64,000 nucleotides of DNA, from the NCBI RefSeq assembly GCF_965661665.1, contig NZ_CBFIEO010000007.1, positions 76,681 through 140,680 on the forward strand, in the 5' to 3' direction. Each line of letters begins with the position of its first letter. Position 1 is the first letter of the stretch. Under the pieces are notes generated by a model. It did not search any database and was not told where the DNA came from. It saw only the letters and a program-made list of their open reading frames with translations. The translations under genes were made by a program, and so were the position numbers. Source of the stretch: Cognatiyoonia sp965661665 (lineage in GTDB: Bacteria; Pseudomonadota; Alphaproteobacteria; Rhodobacterales; Rhodobacteraceae). This document shows positions 34,884 through 42,919 of this stretch, piece after piece.

Positions 34884-37397
34884 GTGAGCACAACCGTGGT
34901 TCGGTTTATCTTATCGTTTTTCGGGGGCATCTTTTCGATGCTGACCTTAGGGCTGGCGATGGCGGCATTTGTCGTGGGCGCTGTGTTCTACATGTATGGC
35001 CGGGACCTGCCGTCATATGAGGTCTTGTCGCAGTACACGCCAAAAACGATCAGCCGGATTTACAACCGAGAAGGTCAGATAATTGACGAATATGCGGTGG
35101 AGCGGCGCCTGTTCACTCCGGCTGAAGAAATCCCTGACATTGTGAAGCAGGCGTTTATCTCTGCCGAGGACAAGAATTTCTACACGCACGCCGGATACGA
35201 CCTGCGCGGTATTGCGGCGGCTGGGTATGAAGCGATTGCGTCACGGGGGGATAACCTGCGCGGTGCGTCCACGATCACGCAGCAGGTGATGAAGAACTTC
35301 CTGCTCGATGGCGGACGTACGGCGGAGCGGAAGATCAAAGAGATCATCCTTGCCGCACGGATCGATGGTGCGATGAGCAAGGAACAAATCCTTGAGCTTT
35401 ACCTCAATGAGATTGACCTTGGCGTGCGCAGCTTTGGTGTGACGGCGGCATCTTTGTCCTACTTCAACAAACCACTTACGGAGCTGTCGGCGGCGGAGGC
35501 GGCATTCCTTGCCGTGCATCCGAAAGCGCCCTATAGCTACCACCCCGTCAACAACCGCGAAGCAGCGTTGGAGCGGCGGGATTTCATTCTGAAAGAGATG
35601 TTCGAGAACGGTTATCTGACGGATGAGGAATATCAGGTCGCGTTGGCGGACCCTTTGCGGACTGTTCAGAATGGCGATTTCCCAAGCTTTCAAAGCCAGC
35701 GACCAGATCGGGATTATTTCACATCCGAAGTGCGGCGTCAGTTAACGCGGCAGTTTGGCGAGGATGACATCGATTTCTCAGCCTCAGGCTATTCTATCCG
35801 TGCAACCGTTGATCCGAGTTTGCAGAAAGAAGCCGCCATCGCGTTGCAACAAGCGTTGGAGGAATATGACCGTGGCGTGGGCGCGTGGCGTGGGTCTGAC
35901 GTCAAACTCCCTGCTGAGGCTTTGGTGGATGAAGACGCATGGCGCGTGGCGCTGAGTGCGGCTGACGTGCCACGCGATGTATTCTTGGGCGGCTACTGGC
36001 ATCCAGCTGTGGTGCTGGCGGTTGAGGATCAGCAGCTGATCTTGGGCATCGAAGGGATCGCAACCGATGACGCGCGCGGAAACACCGTACCGCGATCTGA
36101 CACGGCTTGGTTCTCTGGCGATTTGTTTGCCAACTTCGAGGTTGGCGATGTCATCCATGTGAGCAAGCTGGACGAAGGTTGGACTCTGCGCCAAGTGCCA
36201 GAAGTACAGGGCGGATTCATGGCGATGGACGTCAACACCGGCCGCGTCTTGGCGATGCAAGGTGGGTTCAGCTTCCAACATTCGTCGTTCAACCGCGCAA
36301 CACAGGCCCGCCGCCAGCCCGGATCATCGTTCAAACCGTTTGTGTACGCCGCCGCGCTCGACAGTGGGTATTCGCCGGCAACTATCGTGGTGGACGCGCC
36401 AATTGAGATCAACACACCGCAAGGTGTGTGGCGGCCGCAGAACGCCTCCAATCAGTTCTACGGACCGACACCGCTGAGGACGGGCATCGAACAGTCACGA
36501 AACCTGATGACCATCCGCCTCGCTCAAGAGGTGGGAATGGATATTATCGCAAGCTATGCAGAAGACTTTGGCGTCTATGATCGGATGAGCCCGGTCTTGT
36601 CGACCGCTCTTGGCTCAGATGAAACGACCCTGTACCAAATGGTTGCCTCCTACGCGATGTTCGCGAATGGCGGTGAGCGGGTTGAGCCAACTTTGGTCGA
36701 CCGTGTGCAAGACCGCTATGGCCAGACGATTTTCCGCCACGATCAACGCACATGTCTGGAGTGTAATGTAGACTTACCCGCTGGCGACTTGCCCGACATC
36801 ACGTCCAACCGTGAGCGCGTGATGAATGAAATCACTGCGTATCAGCTCACGTCGATGATGCAGGGTGTTGTGCAGCGTGGCACGGCGCGATCCGCGATCA
36901 ATTTGCCCGTGCCCATTGCTGGCAAGACCGGAACGACGAACGACGCCAAAGACGTATGGTTTGTTGGCTTCTCCTCCAACATCGTGGCGGGGTGCTACAT
37001 CGGGTTTGATACGCCACGGTCTCTGGGCGCGCGCGCGTCAGGTGGCGGGATTTGCGGCCCTGTGTTCAACAGCTTCATGTCCAAAGCAATTGAAACCTAT
37101 GGCAGCGGCGCGTTCCGCGCACCTGAAGATTGTCAGTTCATCAGCATCGACCGCTTTACTGGCGCGCGGTTGCCAGATGCCACATTCGGCGAAAACGTTG
37201 TGGCTGAGTGCTTCCGCGCGGGTGAAGAGCCGATCTTTGGCATCACTTTTGACGGTGGCTTTGCAATGGCGGCTGATTTGCCGCTCTTTGACGAAGTGGC
37301 GCAGCAGGCGCGGCAGGTGACGACCTCCACTGGTGCGACGGCGACTGTGGGTCCAAAGGCCACGTTTGGATCGCTCTCAACAGGTGGGCAGTACTAA
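34884..37397 (+). CDS. mrcA: penicillin-binding protein 1A
   Basis: Bifunctional class A PBP: glycosyltransferase and transpeptidase for peptidoglycan. 837 residues from GTG 34884. A cytoplasmic stub and membrane anchor (FILSFFGGIFSMLTLGLAMAAFVVGAVF in two parts) are followed by the GT51 domain with FISAEDKNFYTHAGYD (catalytic Glu95), GASTITQQVMKNFLL and EILELYLNEI-like sequence, then an OB-like insert. The transpeptidase has the SxxK motif in QPGSSFKPF (Ser481, Lys484), SRN in EQSRNLMT and KTGTT (Lys681). The aminotransferase-amiC-mrcA-prfB order resembles other Rhodobacteraceae, with amiC dead here. Confidence 0.95.
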   Translation: MSTTVVRFILSFFGGIFSMLTLGLAMAAFVVGAVFYMYGRDLPSYEVLSQYTPKTISRIYNREGQIIDEYAVERRLFTPAEEIPDIVKQAFISAEDKNFYTHAGYDLRGIAAAGYEAIASRGDNLRGASTITQQVMKNFLLDGGRTAERKIKEIILAARIDGAMSKEQILELYLNEIDLGVRSFGVTAASLSYFNKPLTELSAAEAAFLAVHPKAPYSYHPVNNREAALERRDFILKEMFENGYLTDEEYQVALADPLRTVQNGDFPSFQSQRPDRDYFTSEVRRQLTRQFGEDDIDFSASGYSIRATVDPSLQKEAAIALQQALEEYDRGVGAWRGSDVKLPAEALVDEDAWRVALSAADVPRDVFLGGYWHPAVVLAVEDQQLILGIEGIATDDARGNTVPRSDTAWFSGDLFANFEVGDVIHVSKLDEGWTLRQVPEVQGGFMAMDVNTGRVLAMQGGFSFQHSSFNRATQARRQPGSSFKPFVYAAALDSGYSPATIVVDAPIEINTPQGVWRPQNASNQFYGPTPLRTGIEQSRNLMTIRLAQEVGMDIIASYAEDFGVYDRMSPVLSTALGSDETTLYQMVASYAMFANGGERVEPTLVDRVQDRYGQTIFRHDQRTCLECNVDLPAGDLPDITSNRERVMNEITAYQLTSMMQGVVQRGTARSAINLPVPIAGKTGTTNDAKDVWFVGFSSNIVAGCYIGFDTPRSLGARASGGGICGPVFNSFMSKAIETYGSGAFRAPEDCQFISIDRFTGARLPDATFGENVVAECFRAGEEPIFGITFDGGFAMAADLPLFDEVAQQARQVTTSTGATATVGPKATFGSLSTGGQY

Positions 37398-37468
37398 GCC
37401 TGCTTGCCGACCTGCGGATGCGCAGCTATCACATCCTTTAAGTTTGACGTCAGCCGAAAAGAGATAAC

Positions 37469-38596
37469 ATGCGTGCGGAAACTCAGAATTCAATTGACGC
37501 CGTGCGCAAGTCTTTGGAGCTTTTGGCGCAGCGGATGGATTATGAGACGGCGCCGCATCGGTTGGAAGAATTCAATGCGCGGGTGGAAGACCCGAACCTT
37601 TGGGACAATCCGGACGCTGCCCAGAAACTGATGCGTGAGCGTCAAATGCTGGTGGATGCGCTGGACGGCTATGAGAGCATCAAGACTGAGTTGCAGGACA
37701 ACATCGACCTTATTGAATTGGGGGAAATGGAGGGTGACGCAGAGGTTGTGTCAGAGGTTGAAGAGGCGCTGAAAGCGCTGGAGGCCAAAGCTGCTGAGAA
37801 AGAGCTTGAAGCGCTGCTTGATGGGGAGGCGGACGGCAACGACACTTTCTTAGAAATCAATTCCGGCGCGGGCGGGACGGAATCCTGCGATTGGGCATCC
37901 ATGCTGGCGCGTATGTATGTGCGGTGGGCGGAGAAGAAGGGCTATAAGGTCGAACTTCAGTCGGAGACAGCGGGCGAAGAAGCAGGCATCAAATCGGCGG
38001 CTTTTAAAATCAGCGGTCACAATGCTTACGGTTGGCTTAAGTCCGAAAGTGGTGTGCACAGGTTGGTGCGGATTTCGCCCTTTGACAGTGCTGCAAAGCG
38101 CCACACCTCCTTTAGCTCTGTCTGGGTCTATCCGGTTGTGGATGACAACATCGAGATAGAGGTGAACCCTGCCGACATCCGCATCGACACGTATCGGTCG
38201 TCGGGGGCTGGTGGTCAGCACGTAAACACCACCGACTCCGCCGTTCGGATTACACACAACCCGACAGGAATTGTCGTCACGAGTTCTGAAAAGTCGCAGC
38301 ACCAGAACCGCGATATTGCGATGAAAGCGTTGAAATCGCGGCTCTATCAAATGGAGCTTGATAAGCGGAACGCGGCGATCAACGAGGCGCACGAAAACAA
38401 GGGTGACGCGGGCTGGGGCAACCAGATCCGGTCTTACGTTCTGCAGCCTTATCAGATGGTGAAAGACTTGCGCACGAACCATGAGACGTCCGACACCAAA
38501 GGCGTGCTAGACGGGGATCTCGATGCGTTTATGGCTGCGACGCTGGCTTTGGATGTGTCGGGTAAGAGCCGTGCGGATGCGCAGGCTGAGGACTAG
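37469..38596 (+). CDS. prfB: peptide chain release factor 2
   Basis: Recognises UGA and UAA and releases the peptide. 375 residues with the RF2 anticodon-like tripeptide SPF (in VRISPFDSAAKRHTSF) and the universal GGQ (residues 248-250) in RSSGAGGQHVNTTDSA. The E. coli-type in-frame UGA near codon 26 is absent: the first 30 codons read through without a break, so no programmed +1 frameshift is needed. It follows mrcA by 71 bp. Confidence 0.96.
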   Translation: MRAETQNSIDAVRKSLELLAQRMDYETAPHRLEEFNARVEDPNLWDNPDAAQKLMRERQMLVDALDGYESIKTELQDNIDLIELGEMEGDAEVVSEVEEALKALEAKAAEKELEALLDGEADGNDTFLEINSGAGGTESCDWASMLARMYVRWAEKKGYKVELQSETAGEEAGIKSAAFKISGHNAYGWLKSESGVHRLVRISPFDSAAKRHTSFSSVWVYPVVDDNIEIEVNPADIRIDTYRSSGAGGQHVNTTDSAVRITHNPTGIVVTSSEKSQHQNRDIAMKALKSRLYQMELDKRNAAINEAHENKGDAGWGNQIRSYVLQPYQMVKDLRTNHETSDTKGVLDGDLDAFMAATLALDVSGKSRADAQAED

Positions 38597-38622
38597 GCAA
38601 GTTTGACGCAGCGCCCGTCTGG

Positions 38623-39573
38623 TTGCAGTGCTGCGGCATATCGTTCCAATTTGGTCTGACATGCTTCAGCGTTTTTTTTTATCTTCTTGCACTCTTGGCG
38701 GTCATAGCTCTCACCGCCTGCGTGCAGATCATCCGCAATTCTGGGTTTGCGTCTTTGGCGCCTGCGCCGGCGAAAGCACTGCGGATTGAAACTTACAACA
38801 TCCATTACAGCATCATGTCGCAGGTTACTGGCCCGTGGTCTGTTGGGGATTTGTAACGGTGGAAGGGGCCGCTTGACTTGGCCTTCAAAGCCGTTGGTGC
38901 GGATGTCATCGCGTTTCAGGAGATGGAAAGTTTCGGGGACCGGTCGGCGAGCGCCGAGAACCTGAAGTTGTATTGGTCCCTCGCCAATAATCTGGACTAT
39001 GATGTCGCCGCGGTGGGCAACCCAGCCGCCTTCCCATCGACGTAATCAATCCTTTATCGACGGGATAGGGTATCGGTGGAGGATCAGGGCTGGTTCGTCT
39101 TCTCTACGATGCCTGATGTGATCTATTCGCGAACCTTCAATGGGTCGTTTCCAGCTTTGGGCTCTTGGGCGGCGTTAAGAGATGTGGGATCAGGCGCTGC
39201 GTTTCGGGTCGTCAACATCCACACGGATTTCCGAAGCAGCTCTAACAGAACCCAATCGATTGAACTGGTGGCCGAGCGGGTGCGTCGTTTGATTGAAGAC
39301 GGTGAAACTGTTCTGGTTGTTGGAGATTTCAACGTAAGGCATGGGTCGAGCACGTTGAAAGTTCTGAAGGATGTGGGCCTGCGGTTTCTGAAAGTCGACG
39401 GGACGACTTATTATTTCAATCGCGGGCTAAACCTGTTTAGGGCGATTGATCACATTGGTTTGTCCGGTGCTACGGAGCCCGTGGGAGAGCCGGTTGTGCT
39501 GCGCCAGAAATTCGATGGGGAATGGCCAACCGATCACTACCCTGTCGTTCTGGATGTGACGATCGGACAATAA
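38623..39573 (+). pseudogene. endonuclease/exonuclease/phosphatase-fold protein with two nonsense codons
   Basis: One reading frame spans the whole region and contains just two stops, TAA 38854-38856 and TAA 39043-39045. The pieces line up with the Mg-dependent EEP fold: LRIETYNIHY, ADVIAFQEMES (metal Glu), SILYRRDRVSVEDQGWFVFS, VVNIHTD, VLVVGDFNVR and the closing WPTDHYPVVLDV. The second stop falls where this fold commonly has Gln (T-Q-P/S-ILYR), consistent with CAA to TAA. The N-terminal ALLAVIALTACVQ suggests a membrane or lipoprotein leader. Substrates of EEP proteins range from DNA to phosphoinositides, so no specific role is claimed. A strong terminator follows. Confidence 0.75.
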
Positions 39574-39574
39574 A

Positions 39575-39600
39575 AAAGCGGGCCTACTCGCCCGCTTTCC
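39575..39600 (+). terminator. intrinsic terminator after the EEP pseudogene
   Basis: AAAGCGGGC, loop CTACTC, GCCCGCTTT, then CC. It stands between convergent genes; the A run before it provides a T run for the bactofilin operon on the minus strand. Confidence 0.82.
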
Positions 39601-39619
39601 GTTTGCTTGAGAAGTTCAG

Positions 39620-40093
39620 CTAATCGGCTGATTTTGCCTTTGCTGCACCGCCGCCGGTAGACAAAGGATCATCCTGACGTTGGACGGACCCTTCGAAATG
39701 GGCGCCGCTTTCGATCGCAATTGTTTTATGGATGATATCGCCTTCAACCCGTGCGGTGGATGTGAGGCGGACTTTCAAACCACGGACACGGCCCACGATG
39801 CGGCCGTTGATGACGACGTCGTCAGCAACAACTTCGCCCTTCACGGTTGCGCCCTCACCGACGGTCAGAAGATGCGCGCGGATGTCGCCCTCGACCTGAC
39901 CTTCGATTTGAATGTCACCGGTGGTTTTCAGGTTGCCGGTGATCAGCAAGTCAGAAGAAAGTTGCGATGCCGGTGGTTTTGCTTTTGGCGTTACTGGCGC
40001 AGAAGATGGGGCAGGCGCCGCTGGCTTGCTTTCCGGCTTTGCCGCATTGTCAGCACCTGGGCCAGGTTCATTGATTTTGGATTTAGAAAACAT
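39620..40093 (-). CDS. bactofilin
   Basis: Polymer-forming cytoskeletal protein. 157 residues: a Pro/Ala-rich disordered N-terminus, then the beta-helical bactofilin core from about residue 48 (LLITGNLKTTGDIQIEGQVEGDIRAHLLTVGEGATVKGEVVADDVVINGRIVGRVRG) with its regular short repeats, and a short disordered tail. It overlaps the M23 peptidase gene by 11 bases. This bactofilin-M23 pairing is common, and such pairs shape the cell wall locally. Confidence 0.93.
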   Translation of the reverse strand: MFSKSKINEPGPGADNAAKPESKPAAPAPSSAPVTPKAKPPASQLSSDLLITGNLKTTGDIQIEGQVEGDIRAHLLTVGEGATVKGEVVADDVVINGRIVGRVRGLKVRLTSTARVEGDIIHKTIAIESGAHFEGSVQRQDDPLSTGGGAAKAKSAD

Positions 40094-41429
40094 CTTGTCC
40101 AGCTCTTATGTAGATCATTGGATTGACGGCATTACCGCCAACGCGCACTTCATAGTGCAAGTGTGGTCCGGTGGACCGTCCAGAATTTCCCATATCACCA
40201 ATTCGCTCGCCGCGCGAGACTCTTTCGCCGACGCTCACACGAATCGCATTCAAATGTGCATAGCGCGTTTCAATCCCGAAATCATGTTGGATTTTGATGA
40301 GGCGGCCATAGCCCGACGACCAGCCTGCGTGTGTGACAACGCCGTCCGCAGTGGAATAGATGGGTGTCCCCACAGGTCCAGCGAAATCGGTACCCGAATG
40401 CATCCGACCCCAGCGCGGGCCAAATCCGGATGTGTAGCGGAAGTTGGCCTTTACAGGAATATCGAATGGTGCACGCTCAGCCGCGATGCGGTAAAGGTTG
40501 ATCTCATCCATCCGGTCGATGATCCTATTGGCGCGACTTGCGTCTGGATCAGGCTCCCCCCCATTGGTGGAGAATTGCAGTGGGGTCAGTGGGCCGCCGG
40601 TGCCGGAATATCCGCGACGCACAGAAGAGATGAGGCTGTCAGGGTTCAAGCCGGCGTTCCGGAACATCTTTTCAAGTGGCTCGACGGACACAAGCATCGC
40701 CTCTTCCAACTGACGGAAGATTTGGTCGTTCTTTTCTTCGAGTAGTCGCAGTTCCAATTCCAGTTCTGCCGCATGGTCGAGCGCGAAGGCCGCGTCTGAG
40801 GCGATCTGATCGCGCTCTGCCGCCGTGTCAGCAAGAGCCGTGGCCAGCAGATCAAGCGTGTCGTTGGTTACTTCGGACGTTTGCGCCACGCTCCCTTGGC
40901 CGTTGGTGGCATCCGCAATGGATGCCAATTCCGCACGGGCCGCTTCACGTTCCTGCATCGTGTCGCGCAGCGTGGTTTGAACGGTATCGAGTGCTGCTCC
41001 CAATTCGCGGCGCCGCTCTTCGGTCCGCAAAAGCTCTGTCTGCATCATCGAGATCTGATCAAGTGCAGTGCTGAACCGCTGTTGCGCGGCGAGTGCTTCA
41101 CCCGCGCGAAGGTCACGCTCTTCAGACAAGGCGTTCAGGCGTTGTTCATAAAGCAGTTGATCTCGTTGCGCTTGGGCGCGGAAATTGCCAGCGCCAATAC
41201 TGTCCATCAAAAGGATCGCAGTCGCCACAATCGTCCAAGCCACGATGATGGAGACACCGGCCCAGGCGACAAGCTGTGTTTCGGATTTGAGGCGGATAAA
41301 GCGTGTCTCTTCATCAGAGCGCAGGAAAAGACGCTTTTCCGGAAACCACGCTTCGAGCCGTGCATGGATGCGTTGTGTCAGTCGTGTTCTCAACTTTGAA
41401 AGTCCGTCCCGATCCCGAATGCGCACCAC
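40083..41429 (-). CDS. M23 family peptidoglycan endopeptidase with coiled coil
   Basis: 448 residues. A basic cytoplasmic N-terminus, one transmembrane helix (LVAWAGVSIIVAWTIVATAILL, about 52-73), a long alpha-helical coiled-coil region (about 85-260, rich in Glu/Ala/Leu/Arg), then the LytM/M23 domain. The domain has GFGPRWGRMHSGTDFAGPVGTPI (metal His and Asp) and the HLHYEV catalytic His pair near the C-terminus. The first 39 residues contain a basic stretch that may contact the cytoskeleton. Translational overlap with bactofilin indicates that the two work together on cell shape. Confidence 0.92.
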   Translation of the reverse strand: MVRIRDRDGLSKLRTRLTQRIHARLEAWFPEKRLFLRSDEETRFIRLKSETQLVAWAGVSIIVAWTIVATAILLMDSIGAGNFRAQAQRDQLLYEQRLNALSEERDLRAGEALAAQQRFSTALDQISMMQTELLRTEERRRELGAALDTVQTTLRDTMQEREAARAELASIADATNGQGSVAQTSEVTNDTLDLLATALADTAAERDQIASDAAFALDHAAELELELRLLEEKNDQIFRQLEEAMLVSVEPLEKMFRNAGLNPDSLISSVRRGYSGTGGPLTPLQFSTNGGEPDPDASRANRIIDRMDEINLYRIAAERAPFDIPVKANFRYTSGFGPRWGRMHSGTDFAGPVGTPIYSTADGVVTHAGWSSGYGRLIKIQHDFGIETRYAHLNAIRVSVGERVSRGERIGDMGNSGRSTGPHLHYEVRVGGNAVNPMIYIRAGQDVF

Positions 41430-41538
41430 CCCAGCACGTCGTCCGCGGCAGTTTTATAGACCTCAGCACATTCCTGCAACGAATTTGGTTAAAATCCGTT
41501 GCGTTTGGATGGCTCAAGCGACTTTTTGCCGCTTGTCC

Positions 41539-42366
41539 TTAGGTCTGCGGCACAGCCGCAGCCTCATTGGCGAGAGGCCAATAGAAATCGGGCGGCAGTC
41601 CCGCCTCTGCCCGCTTTTCTTCATTGAAGGGCGGCTTGAGGGTGGAGTGGAAATATTTGCGCACGAGGTCATGAAAGACCGGCGTAGGGTCGAGCCCGTC
41701 ACGACCGCAAAGGTAGTTGAACCACTTGGACCCATAGGCCACGTGGTGCACCTCTTCGGCGTAGATCACGTCAAGCGCTGCAACCGCGCTTGTGTTCTTG
41801 GCCTGTTTGAAGAGTTTTATCATGTCCGGCGTGACGTCGAGGCCGCGCGCCTCCAACACCATTGGCACAACGGCAAGGCGGGCCATGATGTCATCCGTGG
41901 TGTCAGATGCCGCACGCCACATGCCGGCATGAGCGGGGAGGGCGCCGTAGTGGCTCCCCAGCTCTTCAAGGCAGTCACACATTAGGTTGAAATGCTTTGA
42001 TTCTTCGTCCGCAGCTTTGACCCAATCATCGTAAAACCCAATGGGCATCTCGATGTCGGGGAAACGCGCGATCATGTCCCAATGCAAGTCGACTGCGTTG
42101 AGTTCGATATGAGCCACGGCATGCAACATCGCGATGCGTCCCGCATCGCTGCCAGGTTTGCGCTTTGGAACGTTGCGCGGGTCGAGCAGTTCGGGTGCTT
42201 CGGGACGTGCTGGGAAATTGGGCGGCGTGACGCGGCCAATCTCTGGCTTCTCACCTTTGGACCGTGCGGCTTGCCACGCGGCTGCGTGGGCGCGGGAGCG
42301 GGCGGTTTTCTCCCGCCCGTCGGCTGTGGTCAGCACATCAAGCGCCATGTCGCGGAGTGGCAGCAT
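41539..42366 (-). CDS. DUF455 ferritin-like protein
   Basis: 275 residues. The all-helical DUF455 core has HAVAHIELNAVDLHWDMIARF, WVKAADEESKHFNLMCDCLEELGSHYG, MVLEARGLDVTPDMI and VIYAEEVHHVAYGSKWF. The repeated E...ExxH pairs suggest a di-iron site as in ferritin-like and tRNA-modifying MiaE-like enzymes. The activity is unknown. Nine bases separate it from bcp, so the two are probably co-transcribed, fitting an oxidative-stress link. Confidence 0.88.
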   Translation of the reverse strand: MLPLRDMALDVLTTADGREKTARSRAHAAAWQAARSKGEKPEIGRVTPPNFPARPEAPELLDPRNVPKRKPGSDAGRIAMLHAVAHIELNAVDLHWDMIARFPDIEMPIGFYDDWVKAADEESKHFNLMCDCLEELGSHYGALPAHAGMWRAASDTTDDIMARLAVVPMVLEARGLDVTPDMIKLFKQAKNTSAVAALDVIYAEEVHHVAYGSKWFNYLCGRDGLDPTPVFHDLVRKYFHSTLKPPFNEEKRAEAGLPPDFYWPLANEAAAVPQT

Positions 42367-42375
42367 CTGGTGTTC

Positions 42376-42843
42376 CTAGAGTGCCTTCGCTGCCTCCAAC
42401 ACCGCGTCGGAATGGCCGGGCACTTTTACTTTGCGCCATATCTGCGCGATATTACCGTCCTGATCAATCAAGAAGGTCGCACGTTCAATGCCCATGTAGG
42501 TTTTGCCGTACATCGATTTTTCCACCCATGTGCCGTAACCCTCGCAGGTTTCCGCGTTGGCGTCCGAGACAAGGATCACGCCCAGATCATGTTTGGCGAT
42601 GAATTTCTCATGTTTGGCGACGGTATCTTTTGAAACGCCCAAAATGACTGTGTTGGCTGCAGCGAAGTCTTCAGCCTGTTCGGTGAAGGCAATCGCCTCT
42701 GTCGTGCAGCCCGGCGTGTCATCTTTTGGGTAGAAGTAGAGCACGACCGCCTTGCCCTTCAAATCCGCCAAAGACACGGAGCCGCCGCCATCGCGGGGCA
42801 GGTCAAAGGTTGGTGCGGGATCCCCGATTGAGAGCTCGACCAT
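42376..42843 (-). CDS. bcp: peroxiredoxin, BCP/PrxQ type
   Basis: Thiol peroxidase reducing hydroperoxides with thioredoxin. 155 residues from ATG 42843 (AAAGGAGCATCCAA upstream). The peroxidatic Cys46 lies in YPKDDTPGCTTEA. The resolving cysteine typical of many BCPs five residues later is absent (TEAIAFTE); Cys98 or nearby (ETCEGYGTW) is the only other cysteine, so an atypical or one-Cys mechanism is possible. The WVEKSMYGKTYMGIERATFLID segment is classic for BCP. Confidence 0.93.
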   Translation of the reverse strand: MVELSIGDPAPTFDLPRDGGGSVSLADLKGKAVVLYFYPKDDTPGCTTEAIAFTEQAEDFAAANTVILGVSKDTVAKHEKFIAKHDLGVILVSDANAETCEGYGTWVEKSMYGKTYMGIERATFLIDQDGNIAQIWRKVKVPGHSDAVLEAAKAL

Positions 42844-42919
42844 TTGGATGCTCCTTTGTAATTTTGGCGTACCGTTGTTGGTGGTTTTAGGGCACAACGG
42901 GGGAAGTTAAAGGGGGCGC

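Noticed and set aside
37469..37600. Programmed frameshift in prfB
   Set aside because: No in-frame UGA or shift-prone CTTTGA near codon 26; the frame is continuous.
33601..39573. Idea that stop codons are recoded (readthrough or selenocysteine) in amiC and EEP
   Set aside because: Stops of all kinds occur, frameshifts are also present in amiC, HU and vWA, and no SECIS-like hairpin follows the TGA in the repeat protein. Decay explains all cases.
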